From Falsirhodobacter sp. 20TX0035 (GTDB taxonomy: Bacteria > Pseudomonadota > Alphaproteobacteria > Rhodobacterales > Rhodobacteraceae), in the NCBI RefSeq assembly GCF_028307215.1, contig NZ_JAQMHV010000006.1, positions 62,001 through 126,000 on the forward strand: a stretch of 64,000 nt of DNA. The letters run 5' to 3'. The position numbers and the translations under genes were made by a program. Each line of letters starts with the position of its first letter. The stretch's first letter is position 1. Below, one piece after another: positions 19,710 through 27,470 of the stretch. The notes under the pieces were generated by a model that was given only the letters and a program-made list of their open reading frames with translations, made no database searches and had not been told where the DNA came from.

Positions 19710-20638
19710 TGGACATTGGCGGCATCAACCTCGTCACGCTTCTCGCCACGCTGATCGTGGCCTCCGTCCCCATCCTGATGGCGGCGCTGGGAGAGATGGT
19801 GGTCGAGAAGTCCGGCACCCTGAACCTTGGGGTGGAAGGCATGATGATCATGGGCGCGGTCACGGGCTTCGTGGTGGCGGTGACGACCGGGAACCCCGTT
19901 CTGGGGTTTCTGGGCGGTGCGGCGGCCGGGGCCGCGATGGCGGGGCTGTTCGCGCTGCTGACGCAGGTGCTTCTGGCCAACCAGGTCGCGTCCGGCCTTG
20001 CGCTGACGCTGTTCGGGCTGGGATTGTCCAGCCTTATGGGTCAGGGCTGGAACGGCATCCGCCCGCCCCTGACAGGCGACGTGCCCCTGGGGCCGCTGGC
20101 CGACATCCCCGTGCTGGGGCCGATCCTCTTTTCCCACGACTGGATGGTGTATCTGTCGCTGATACTGGTCGTGGCGATCTGGTGGTTCCTGCGGGCCACG
20201 CGCGCCGGCCTGATCCTGCGCGCCGTGGGCGAAAGCCACGAGGCCGCGCACGCGCTGGGCTACAAGGTCCGCCGTATCCGCACGGGGGCGATCCTGTTCG
20301 GCGGGGCCATGGCGGGCATGGGCGGGGCCTATGTCAGCCTGGTGCGCGTGCCGCAATGGACCGACGGCATCACCTCCGGCGCGGGCTGGATCGCGCTGGC
20401 CATCGTGGTCTTCGCCTCGTGGAAGCCGTGGCGCGTCCTGATGGGCGCGTGGCTCTTCGGCGGGATCAGCGTGCTGCAGCTGAACCTGCAGGCCGCCGGA
20501 TCGCGCATCCCGGTCGAGTATCTGACGATGTCGCCCTACATCATCACGATCCTTGTTCTTGTTCTGATATCCTCAGGGCGCGGGCGCGCGATGGGCGCGC
20601 CGGCCGACCTTGGCAAGACGTTCCACGCTTCGCACTGA
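19709..20638 (+). CDS. Nucleoside-type ABC importer permease 2 (first BMP system)
   Basis: This is the second permease of the pair, 309 residues with about eight to ten membrane segments. It shows the family phrase EKSGTLNLGVEGMMIMGAV (about 33-51) and the coupling loop VGESHEAAHALGYKVRRIR. The ATG at 19709 shares one base with the previous stop. It is equivalent to YufQ/RbsC-like subunits and should form a heterodimer with the preceding permease. Confidence 0.88.
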   Translation: MDIGGINLVTLLATLIVASVPILMAALGEMVVEKSGTLNLGVEGMMIMGAVTGFVVAVTTGNPVLGFLGGAAAGAAMAGLFALLTQVLLANQVASGLALTLFGLGLSSLMGQGWNGIRPPLTGDVPLGPLADIPVLGPILFSHDWMVYLSLILVVAIWWFLRATRAGLILRAVGESHEAAHALGYKVRRIRTGAILFGGAMAGMGGAYVSLVRVPQWTDGITSGAGWIALAIVVFASWKPWRVLMGAWLFGGISVLQLNLQAAGSRIPVEYLTMSPYIITILVLVLISSGRGRAMGAPADLGKTFHASH

Positions 20639-20655
20639 AACACAGGGAGACTTTC

Positions 20656-21741
20656 ATGAAACGCAGACTGCTTCTGGCCACCGCCGCCGCGCTGATGGCG
20701 CTGCCCGCCGCGTCCTTCGCCCAAGGGATGGACAAGGTGAAGGCCTGCTTCATCTATGTCGGCCCCGTGGGCGACGGCGGCTGGACCTATCAGCACGATC
20801 TGGGCCGTCAGGCACTGGCGGCGGAATACGGCGACCGCGTCGACGCCACCACCTATCAGGAATCGGTGCCCGAAGGGGCCGACAGCGAACGCGTGATGAC
20901 GCAGATGGCGCTGTCGGGCTGCAACATCATCTTCGCCACCTCGTTCGGCTACATGGACGCGGTGAACAACGTCGCGGCAAAGTTCCCCAACGTGAAGTTC
21001 GAACACGCCACCGGCTACCGCCGCGACCATGCCAACGTGTCCACCTATGACGCGCGCTTCTACGAAGGCCGCGCCGTCACGGGCACGATGGCCGGCCTGA
21101 TGACAAAGTCGGACAAGATCGGCTACATCGGCTCCTTCCCGATCCCGGAAAACATCCAGGGCATCAACGCGGCCTATCTGGCGGCGAAGAAGGTGAACCC
21201 CGACGCCACGATGTCGGTCGTCTGGGCCTACACCTGGTTCGACCCCGCGAAAGAGGCCGACGCCGCCCGCGCGCTGATCGAACAGGGCGTGGACGTGATC
21301 CTGCAGCACACGGATTCGACCGCCCCGCTGGCCGAGGCGGCCAAGACCCCCGGCGTGGTCGGCTTCGGCCAGGCGTCCGACATGGCGGAGTTCAAGCCGA
21401 GCCCGCGCGTGGCGTCGATCATCGACAACTGGGCGCCCTATTACATCGAACGCGTGGGCGCGCTGCTGGACGGCACCTACGAACAGGGCGCGACTTGGGC
21501 CGGCATCGCGGGCGGAGAGGTCGAGATCGGCGAGATCACGGACGCCGTTCCCGCCGAGGTGAAGACCAAGGCCCAGGAGGTGCGCGACGCCATCGCCGCC
21601 GGCACCCTGCACCCGTTCACCGGCCCCCTGAAGAAGCAGGACGGTTCGGACTGGCTGGCCGAGGGCGAGACGCCCGACGACGCGGAACTGGCCGGCATGA
21701 ACTTCTATGTCGAAGGCATCACGGGCGAGATCCCGAACTGA
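20656..21741 (+). CDS. BMP family ABC importer substrate-binding protein (first system)
   Basis: This is a periplasmic binding protein of the BMP/PnrA/Med family, 361 residues, with a signal peptide of about 22 residues (…PAASFAQG). Family phrases are VGPVGDGGWTYQHDLGR, FATSFGYMDA and GYIGSFPIPENIQGIN. It has no lipobox, so it is probably soluble in the periplasm. The SD AGGGAGA precedes the ATG. BMP proteins usually bind purine nucleosides. This one differs clearly from the BMP protein at 46968, so the ligand range may differ. Confidence 0.88.
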   Translation: MKRRLLLATAAALMALPAASFAQGMDKVKACFIYVGPVGDGGWTYQHDLGRQALAAEYGDRVDATTYQESVPEGADSERVMTQMALSGCNIIFATSFGYMDAVNNVAAKFPNVKFEHATGYRRDHANVSTYDARFYEGRAVTGTMAGLMTKSDKIGYIGSFPIPENIQGINAAYLAAKKVNPDATMSVVWAYTWFDPAKEADAARALIEQGVDVILQHTDSTAPLAEAAKTPGVVGFGQASDMAEFKPSPRVASIIDNWAPYYIERVGALLDGTYEQGATWAGIAGGEVEIGEITDAVPAEVKTKAQEVRDAIAAGTLHPFTGPLKKQDGSDWLAEGETPDDAELAGMNFYVEGITGEIPN

Positions 21742-21786
21742 TGCCCCGGAACTGACCGAGGTGGGGCGCGGTGTTCCGCCGCGCCT

Positions 21787-21804
21787 CGTCACGCCCCCGT
21801 GACG
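21787..21804 (+). terminator. Hairpin after the first BMP operon
   Basis: CGTCACG (21787-21793) and CGTGACG (21798-21804) form a perfect 7-bp stem with a CCCC loop, 46 bp after the binding-protein stop and 51 bp before the next gene. There is no T-run, so it may stabilise the 3' end or act weakly as a terminator. Confidence 0.4.
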
Positions 21805-21854
21805 GGGCACGCGATCCGGTGCACAAGGGTTGGGCGATTCTGTCCGGAGATCCG

Positions 21855-22634
21855 ATGCGCCCCGTTCGCCTTCTTGCCCTTTTGATTCTTGCCGTGCTGG
21901 CCGCCTGCGGGCCGCGGGAACCCATGTCCGTTCCCGGCCTGCCCCGCCAGTTCGGGGATGCCGCACCCTACGCCTGGCGCGGCCGCAACGTGCCGGCCGC
22001 CTATCCGGTGCACGGCATCGACGTGGCCCGCTATCAGACCAACGTCGACTGGGGCACCGCGCGCAGCTATGGCGTGCGCTTCGCGTTCATAAAGGCGACA
22101 GAGGGCGGCGACTACACCGACCCGATGCTGAACAACCACCGCTCCGCCGCGCGGGCGGCCGGGATCCCGTCCAGCGCCTATCACTACTACTACTTCTGCC
22201 GCACGCCGCAGGAACAGGCGGCTTGGTACATCGCCAACGTGCCGCGCCGCGCGGGCGATCTGCCCCCTGTGCTGGACATGGAATGGACCCCCACCTCGCG
22301 CACCTGCACCCGCCGCCCCCCGGCCGAGGAGGTGCGTCAGGACGCGGCGATCTTCACGTCGATCCTGACACAGTATTACGGCCAGCGCCCCATCATGTAC
22401 CTGACCGTGGACTTCTTCCGCGACAACGAGATGTGGCGCGTGCCGGGGGTGGAGTTCTGGCTGCGCTCCGTCGCGGGTCACCCCTCCGAGGTGCACCCCG
22501 GCCACGACTGGACCTTCTGGCAATACACCGGCACGGGCCTGATCCCGGGCATCGACGGGCGCGTGGACATCAACGCCTTCCGCGGCAGCGAGCCGGAATG
22601 GGCGGTCTGGCTGGCGCAGCGCACGCAGCGCTGA
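21855..22634 (+). CDS. GH25-type lysozyme/muramidase lipoprotein
   Basis: This is a 259-residue lipoprotein with a glycosyl hydrolase family 25 domain that would cleave N-acetylmuramyl bonds in peptidoglycan. The signal sequence ends in the lipobox LAAC (Cys18). GH25 landmarks are GIDVARYQ (D56), FAFIKATEG (E83) and the catalytic pair in PVLDMEW (D141, E143), followed by DFWQYT-type sequence near the end (DWTFWQYTGTG). The ATG at 21855 follows GGAG. It lies downstream of the BMP operon and converges with znuB with no gap. It probably acts at the outer membrane in cell-wall turnover. Confidence 0.85.
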   Translation: MRPVRLLALLILAVLAACGPREPMSVPGLPRQFGDAAPYAWRGRNVPAAYPVHGIDVARYQTNVDWGTARSYGVRFAFIKATEGGDYTDPMLNNHRSAARAAGIPSSAYHYYYFCRTPQEQAAWYIANVPRRAGDLPPVLDMEWTPTSRTCTRRPPAEEVRQDAAIFTSILTQYYGQRPIMYLTVDFFRDNEMWRVPGVEFWLRSVAGHPSEVHPGHDWTFWQYTGTGLIPGIDGRVDINAFRGSEPEWAVWLAQRTQR

Positions 22635-23426
22635 TCAGGCGCGGCGCAACCGCCCCAGCACCACCGCCACGGCAAAGATCCCCGCAGCGGCGGTGACGAT
22701 CGACGGACCGGCCGGCGTGTCGAAGTGATACGAGGCCCAAAGGCCCAGAAGCGCCGCCCCCGCCCCGACCGCCGTGGCGCCCACGGCCATCGCCTCGGGG
22801 CCGCGGGCCAGCGCCCGCGCCGCCGCCGCCGGCACGATCAGCAGGGCCGAGATCAGGAGCGCCCCCACGATCTTCAGCGAGATCGCGACCACCAGCGCCA
22901 GCGCCACGGTCAGCACCAGCCTTTCCCGCGTGGGGGACAGGCCGTCCGCATGGGCCAGATCCTCGTTCACGGTGGTCAGCAGAAGCCGGTCCCAGCGCCA
23001 GACGATCAGGGCCACCACCAGCGCCGCCCCGCCCCAGATCACGGCCAGATCGGCGCGCGACACGGCCAGGATGTCGCCAAAGAGATAGCTCTCAAGGCTC
23101 AGCTGCACGTTTTGAACGAAGCTGATCGCCACAAGGCCCAGCGCCAGCGCGGCATGGGCCAGAACGCCCAGCACCGTGTCCGCCGCCCAGCCGCGCCCCG
23201 TCAGGTTCGCCACGGTCAGGCCCATGGCGGCGGCCACGCCCGCGGCCCCCACGGCCACCGGCAGGTCGCTGGCCAGCGCCAGGGCCACGCCCAGAATGGC
23301 CGCATGCGCCGTCGCGTCGCCGAAATAGGCCATGCGCCGCCACACCACGAAAACGCCCAGCGGCCCGGTCGAACAGGCGACCCCCACCCCGGCCAACGCG
23401 GCCCGCGTCAGGAAATCGTCAAGCAT
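22635..23426 (-). CDS. znuB: Zinc ABC transporter permease
   Basis: This is an inner-membrane permease of 263 residues from the ABC-3 (metal) family, with about seven membrane segments. MLDDFLTRAALAGVGVAC starts at the ATG at 23426, which overlaps znuC by 8 bp. Family phrases are FGDATAHAAILGVALAL (35-51) and KIVGALLISALLIVPAAAA. It carries zinc delivered by ZnuA, powered by ZnuC. The gene order zur-znuC-znuB is a single transcription unit on the minus strand. Confidence 0.93.
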   Translation of the reverse strand: MLDDFLTRAALAGVGVACSTGPLGVFVVWRRMAYFGDATAHAAILGVALALASDLPVAVGAAGVAAAMGLTVANLTGRGWAADTVLGVLAHAALALGLVAISFVQNVQLSLESYLFGDILAVSRADLAVIWGGAALVVALIVWRWDRLLLTTVNEDLAHADGLSPTRERLVLTVALALVVAISLKIVGALLISALLIVPAAAARALARGPEAMAVGATAVGAGAALLGLWASYHFDTPAGPSIVTAAAGIFAVAVVLGRLRRA

Positions 23427-24159
23427 GGTCGTGCCCCTCGCAGCCGTCGTGGTGGTGCCCGTGATCGTGGCGGTGCTGATACAGCGCCAGCGCCCCCCGC
23501 GTGCCTTCGCCGAACAGCGCGCGGTATTCGGGGGCGTTTGACACCACGTGCGGCGTGCCTTCGCAGCAGACATGCCCGTTCAGACACACCACCCGGTCCG
23601 AGGCCGCCATCACGACGTGCAGATCATGGCTGACCATCAGGACGGCAGCGCCGGTTTCGGCGCGCACCTCTTCCAGCAGGCGGTAGAAGGCGGCCTCCCC
23701 CGGCTGGTCCAAGCCTTGCGTCGGTTCGTCCATCAGGATCGCCTCGGGCTTCACCAGCAGGGCGCGGGCCAGAAGGACGCGCTGCATCTGCCCGCCCGAC
23801 AGGCCGGACATGGGCCGCGCCTCCACCCCCGGCAGGCCGACGCGCGCCAGCACGGCCGCGATGTTGGCGCGCGACTGGCGGCGGGGCAGCGACAGGAAGC
23901 GTGCAACGGGCAGCGGCAGGGTGGGGTCCAAGGTCAGCTTCTGCGGCACATAACCGATCCGAAGCCCCGCCTTCCGCGTCACCCGGCCCGAAATGACGGG
24001 CACGATGCCCAGCAGCGTGCGCAGCAGGGTGGACTTGCCGGACCCGTTGGGGCCGACGATCGTCACGATCTCCCCCGGATGCAGTTTCAGGGACACGTCC
24101 TGCAACACGGACTGCGCGCCCAGTGTGACGCTCACCCCTTCGGCTTCGATCAGGGTCAT
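23419..24159 (-). CDS. znuC: Zinc ABC transporter ATPase with His-rich tail
   Basis: This is the ATPase subunit, 246 residues, with Walker A GPNGSGKST, signature LSGGQMQRV and Walker B AILMDEP. The last 20 or so residues are histidine-rich (QHRHDHGHHHDGCEGHDHA), which may bind zinc at the cytoplasmic face. Such tails occur in some ZnuC proteins. The start at 24159 overlaps the zur stop by four bases (ATGA), and an upstream in-frame start is less likely. It overlaps znuB by 8 bp. Confidence 0.93.
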   Translation of the reverse strand: MTLIEAEGVSVTLGAQSVLQDVSLKLHPGEIVTIVGPNGSGKSTLLRTLLGIVPVISGRVTRKAGLRIGYVPQKLTLDPTLPLPVARFLSLPRRQSRANIAAVLARVGLPGVEARPMSGLSGGQMQRVLLARALLVKPEAILMDEPTQGLDQPGEAAFYRLLEEVRAETGAAVLMVSHDLHVVMAASDRVVCLNGHVCCEGTPHVVSNAPEYRALFGEGTRGALALYQHRHDHGHHHDGCEGHDHA

Positions 24160-24632
24160 GCGGCCTCGCGGCAGGTGGGGCACAGGCCGACGGCCTCCAC
24201 GTTGGACCGTTCGATCACGAAGCCCAGATCCGCCGCCGCGGCGTCCAGCGCCTCGCGCACCGGCTCGGCCGGGGCCTCGGCCACGATGTTGCAGGTGCGG
24301 CAGATCAGGAAGGCCGGGGCGTGCGCCTCGCCTGGATGCATGCAGGCGGCGAAGGCGTTCAGGCGACGGATGCGATGGGCCAGCCCCTGCTCCACCAGAA
24401 ACTCCAGCGCGCGATAGGCGACGGGCGGCTGGTTGCCGAAGCCCTCGGTCGACAGGCGCTGCAGAACATCATAGGCGCCCAGCGCGCGATGCTCTTCCAA
24501 AAGGATCTCCAGCACGCGGCGGCGCACGGGGGTCAGGCGCAGGCCCTTTTCGGCCGCTATGTCCTCGGCACGCTTCAGGACATCGCCGGAGCAATGGGCA
24601 TGATCGTGGCGGGCAAAGGCCAGCGGGTCCAT
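24156..24632 (-). CDS. zur: Zinc uptake regulator, Fur family
   Basis: This is a 158-residue Fur-family repressor. A winged-helix region (LRLTPVRRRVLEILLEEH…PPVAYRALEFLVEQGLAHRI) is followed by a dimerisation and metal domain. The structural zinc pairs are C111/C114 (CRTC) and C151/C154 (CPTC). C97, H99 and H104 are candidate regulatory zinc ligands, typical of Zur. GAGGTG precedes the ATG. It is first in zur-znuC-znuB and divergent from znuA, so it very likely represses both directions when zinc is sufficient. Confidence 0.93.
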   Translation of the reverse strand: MDPLAFARHDHAHCSGDVLKRAEDIAAEKGLRLTPVRRRVLEILLEEHRALGAYDVLQRLSTEGFGNQPPVAYRALEFLVEQGLAHRIRRLNAFAACMHPGEAHAPAFLICRTCNIVAEAPAEPVREALDAAAADLGFVIERSNVEAVGLCPTCREAA

Positions 24633-24649
24633 GAGGGCACCTCTTGACG

Positions 24650-24664
24650 TGTTACGTTATCACA
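24650..24664. promoter_or_regulatory. Putative Zur operator between zur and znuA
   Basis: In the 69-bp zur-znuA gap, TGTTACGTTATCACA forms an imperfect 15-bp inverted repeat (TGTTAC/ATCACA) in an A+T-rich stretch, resembling Zur/Fur-type sites. A second inverted repeat, ATTCCA…TGGAAT (24668-24687), lies nearer znuA. The assignment rests on position and partial symmetry only. Confidence 0.42.
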
Positions 24665-24701
24665 TTTATTCCACATGGGCATGGAATGAAAGGGCATCAA
24701 G

Positions 24702-25655
24702 ATGCGTTATACCATACCGCTGCTGCTGGCGAGTGTCGCCGCCACCCCCGCGCTTGCGGATGTGCAGGTCGTGACCGACATCTCTCCGATCCACTCTCTG
24801 GTGGCGCAGGTCATGGGGGACACGGGCACGCCGGACCTGATCCTGCCGCCGGGCAGCGATCCCCATCACTTCCAGCTGAAGCCCAGCCAGGCGGGCGCGA
24901 TCCAGGACGCCGACCTCGTGATCTGGCTGGGGCCGGAGATGACGCCCTGGCTGACCGCCGCCCTGAAGGCGCGGGGTGGTGAGGAGCTGGAGCTTCTGCA
25001 TGTCGACGGCCTGACCCAACGGCAATACGCCGAGGGCGCGCATGAGGAGCATGACCACGACGACCATGATCACGCCCACGACCATGAGCACGAGCATGAG
25101 CATGAGCATGACCACGGCGAGGGCGAGGAGCACCATCATCACGAAGGCCTAGACCCCCATGCCTGGCTGAACCCCGACAACGTGCTGGTCTGGCTGGACG
25201 CGATCGAGGGCAAACTTTCGGAGATGGATCCCACCAACGCCGAAGCCTACGCCGCCAACGCCAAGGCCGCCGAGGACGACATTCGCGCCTTGGACGCCGA
25301 CCTGACCGAGCAGCTGGCCCCGGCAAAGGGCAAGCCCTTCGTGACCTTCCACGACGCCTATGGCTATTTCACGGACCATTACGACCTGACCTCGGCGGGC
25401 GCGATCTCTCCGGGTGACGCGTCCTCCCCCTCGGCCCGCCGTCTGGCCGAGATTCGTGAGCAGGCCGGCCCCGCCACCTGCATCTTCCCTGAAGTGCAGC
25501 ACGATCCGAAGCTGGCCCAGCAGATGGCCGACGATGCGGGCGTGACACTCGGCCAGCCGCTGGATCCGGAGGGCGCGCAGCTGACGGCGGGTCCGCAGCT
25601 TTATGGCCAGTTGATGCACGGTCTGGCCGACACGCTGACCGCCTGCCTGAAGTGA
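24702..25655 (+). CDS. znuA: Periplasmic zinc-binding protein
   Basis: This is a cluster A-I metal-binding protein of 317 residues with a signal peptide of about 19 residues (…ATPALA). The zinc-site landmarks are DPHHF (H56), DPHAWL (H153) and FHDAYGYF. Between them is a long His/Asp/Glu-rich loop (about 114-147), the mark of zinc-specific ZnuA rather than manganese homologues. It faces zur-znuC-znuB across a short shared regulatory region and is followed by a strong hairpin at 25662-25687. Confidence 0.95.
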   Translation: MRYTIPLLLASVAATPALADVQVVTDISPIHSLVAQVMGDTGTPDLILPPGSDPHHFQLKPSQAGAIQDADLVIWLGPEMTPWLTAALKARGGEELELLHVDGLTQRQYAEGAHEEHDHDDHDHAHDHEHEHEHEHDHGEGEEHHHHEGLDPHAWLNPDNVLVWLDAIEGKLSEMDPTNAEAYAANAKAAEDDIRALDADLTEQLAPAKGKPFVTFHDAYGYFTDHYDLTSAGAISPGDASSPSARRLAEIREQAGPATCIFPEVQHDPKLAQQMADDAGVTLGQPLDPEGAQLTAGPQLYGQLMHGLADTLTACLK

Positions 25656-25661
25656 CTGTCT

Positions 25662-25687
25662 GGGCGGGCCGCCCCCACGGCCCGCCC
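25662..25687 (+). terminator. Hairpin terminator after znuA
   Basis: GGGCGGGCCG (25662-25671) pairs perfectly with CGGCCCGCCC (25678-25687) around a 6-nt loop, 6 bp after the znuA stop. No T-run follows. A strong stem alone is common at 3' ends in G+C-rich alphaproteobacteria. Confidence 0.55.
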
Positions 25688-25764
25688 CACCGGATCATGG
25701 AACCTTCGCGGAAACCAAGGGGCCGCCTGCCGCGTTGCCCCTGCGCCCGCATCCGGAGACATCC

Positions 25765-26682
25765 ATGGCCCTCGATCCATCCACCATCTGCGTGATCGCC
25801 AACCCCAAGTCGGGGCGCAACAGTCACGACGCCCAGGCGATCGACACCGCCATGGCCGTGTTCGGCAGCGCCACCCTGCGCCGCTGGAAGGAAGGCGAGG
25901 ATCTGAAGGACGCCGTCCGCAAGGCGGTGGAGGACGGCTTCACCACGATCGTCGCCGCCGGGGGTGATGGCACGGTGATGGGCGTGGCGAACGCCTTGGT
26001 GAACACCGACGTGAACCTGGCCGTGCTGCCCCTGGGCACCTTCAACTACTTCGCCCGCGGTCTGGAGCTTTCGCAGGAGCCTGACGAGGCCGCGCGCGCC
26101 ATCCTGAACGGACGCCCGCACCGCATCTCGGTCGGGGCCGTCAACGGTGTGGTGTTCCTGAACAACGCCAGCCTCGGGATCTATCCCGCCATCCTGAAGC
26201 AGCGCGAATCCGTCTATGAACGCTTCGGCCGCCGCCGGGTGGCCGCGCATTGGTCGGTGCTGAAGACCTTCCTGCGCTATCGCCGCCCGTGGCGCGTCAC
26301 GCTGGAGGTGGACGGCGAACGCCGGCAGGTGTCCACCCCCCTGATCTTCGTGGCCCGCTCCGCCTATCAACTGGAACGGTTCGGCCTTCCCGGCTCGGCC
26401 GAGATCAGCGACGACGATCTGGTGGCCTTTATCGCCAAGGGCGAAGGCCGTACCTCGCTTCTGAAGACGACGTTGCACCTGTGCCGGGGCAAGGTGCAGC
26501 TGGGCCGCGACGTGGACCTGCTGCACGTGAACGAGTTCACGGTGGAAACGAAGAAATCCAGCCTCCTCGTCGCCTATGACGGCGAGAAGGCCCGCATGGA
26601 CACGCCCCTGAAGTTCGAGATCCTGCGCGACGCGCTGTCGATCATCCTGCCCGACGAGGCCGACCGGGTGAAAACCCCATGA
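25765..26682 (+). CDS. Diacylglycerol/sphingosine-kinase-family protein
   Basis: This is a 305-residue member of the DAGK catalytic (YegS/BmrU-like) family, which phosphorylates lipid alcohols using ATP. The nucleotide motif is AAGGDGTV (64-71), preceded by IANPKSGR (11-18) and followed by PLGTFNYFARGL. The start at 25765 follows GGAG. The last bases overlap the start of the metallophosphoesterase (ATGA), so the two are co-translated. The true substrate is unknown; a role in membrane-lipid remodelling is an inference. Confidence 0.84.
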   Translation: MALDPSTICVIANPKSGRNSHDAQAIDTAMAVFGSATLRRWKEGEDLKDAVRKAVEDGFTTIVAAGGDGTVMGVANALVNTDVNLAVLPLGTFNYFARGLELSQEPDEAARAILNGRPHRISVGAVNGVVFLNNASLGIYPAILKQRESVYERFGRRRVAAHWSVLKTFLRYRRPWRVTLEVDGERRQVSTPLIFVARSAYQLERFGLPGSAEISDDDLVAFIAKGEGRTSLLKTTLHLCRGKVQLGRDVDLLHVNEFTVETKKSSLLVAYDGEKARMDTPLKFEILRDALSIILPDEADRVKTP

Positions 26683-27470
26683 GGCGGATCGTCCACCTGT
26701 CGGATCTTCACTTCGGCCGCACCTCCCCCGCCCTGCTGGAACCGCTGCTGGACGAGGTGAACGCGCTGGCCCCGGATCTGTGCGTCATCTCGGGCGATTT
26801 CACCCAGCGCGCCCGCCGCTGGCAGTTCGAGGAGGCGCGGTCCTTCATCGACCGCATCAACGCCCCCATCTTGGCCGTGCCCGGCAACCACGACACGCCG
26901 CTGGACAACCTGTGGATCCGGCTGACCCGGCCGTGGGACCGGTACCGGGAGTTCATCGACAAGAACCTGGAGCCAACCTTCGAGAACGACCGCATGCGCG
27001 TGGTCGGCGTGAACACCGTCAACCGCTGGGTGCATCAGACGGGGCGCCTGTCCTCCCGTGCGCTGAAACGCGTGTGCACGGCCTTTGCCGATGCCGGCGA
27101 CAAGGCCCGCATCGTCGTCCTGCACCACCCGCTGGAGCATCTGGAGGGCAGCGACAAGCGCCTGATGCGCGGATCGGCCAAGGCGCTGAAGGCGCTGGCC
27201 GAATGCGGGGCCGACGTGGTGCTGTGCGGGCACATCCACACCACCCATATCGGGCCCTTCACCACCGCGCCGGGGCTGCTGTTCGTTCAGGCGGGCACGG
27301 GCCTGTCCACGCGGTTGCGCCTGCAGGACAACAGCTTCAACGTGCTGGACGTGTCGCGGGCCGAGATGTCGGTGCGGGCCATCTCGGCCAGCGCGGACGC
27401 GGTGTTCGAGGAAACGGCCGCCCACACCTTCCGCCGCGCGCCCGAAGGCTGGTTGCGGCTGGACAGCTAG
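26679..27470 (+). CDS. Calcineurin-like metallophosphoesterase
   Basis: This is a 263-residue dinuclear metal phosphoesterase. All core motifs are present: DLHFG (D9, H11), GDFTQ (D40), GNHD (70-72), HHPLEH and GHIHT. It resembles the cyclic-nucleotide phosphodiesterase-like (Icc/CpdA) class, but cAMP activity cannot be assumed. Coupling to the lipid-kinase-like gene suggests a phospholipid or head-group substrate, which remains speculation. It converges on the GAPDH gene with a 4-bp overlap. Confidence 0.84.
   Translation: MRRIVHLSDLHFGRTSPALLEPLLDEVNALAPDLCVISGDFTQRARRWQFEEARSFIDRINAPILAVPGNHDTPLDNLWIRLTRPWDRYREFIDKNLEPTFENDRMRVVGVNTVNRWVHQTGRLSSRALKRVCTAFADAGDKARIVVLHHPLEHLEGSDKRLMRGSAKALKALAECGADVVLCGHIHTTHIGPFTTAPGLLFVQAGTGLSTRLRLQDNSFNVLDVSRAEMSVRAISASADAVFEETAAHTFRRAPEGWLRLDS

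Noticed and set aside
21787-21804. CGTCACG/CGTGACG hairpin as a cAMP-receptor-type operator
   Set aside because: It lies right after an operon and pairs with a 4-base loop, so a 3'-end hairpin explains it better than a protein site.
25051-25143. Tandem CAT/GAG/CAC repeats resembling a short DNA repeat array
   Set aside because: They encode the His/Glu/Asp-rich metal loop of ZnuA, so the repeat is explained by the protein.
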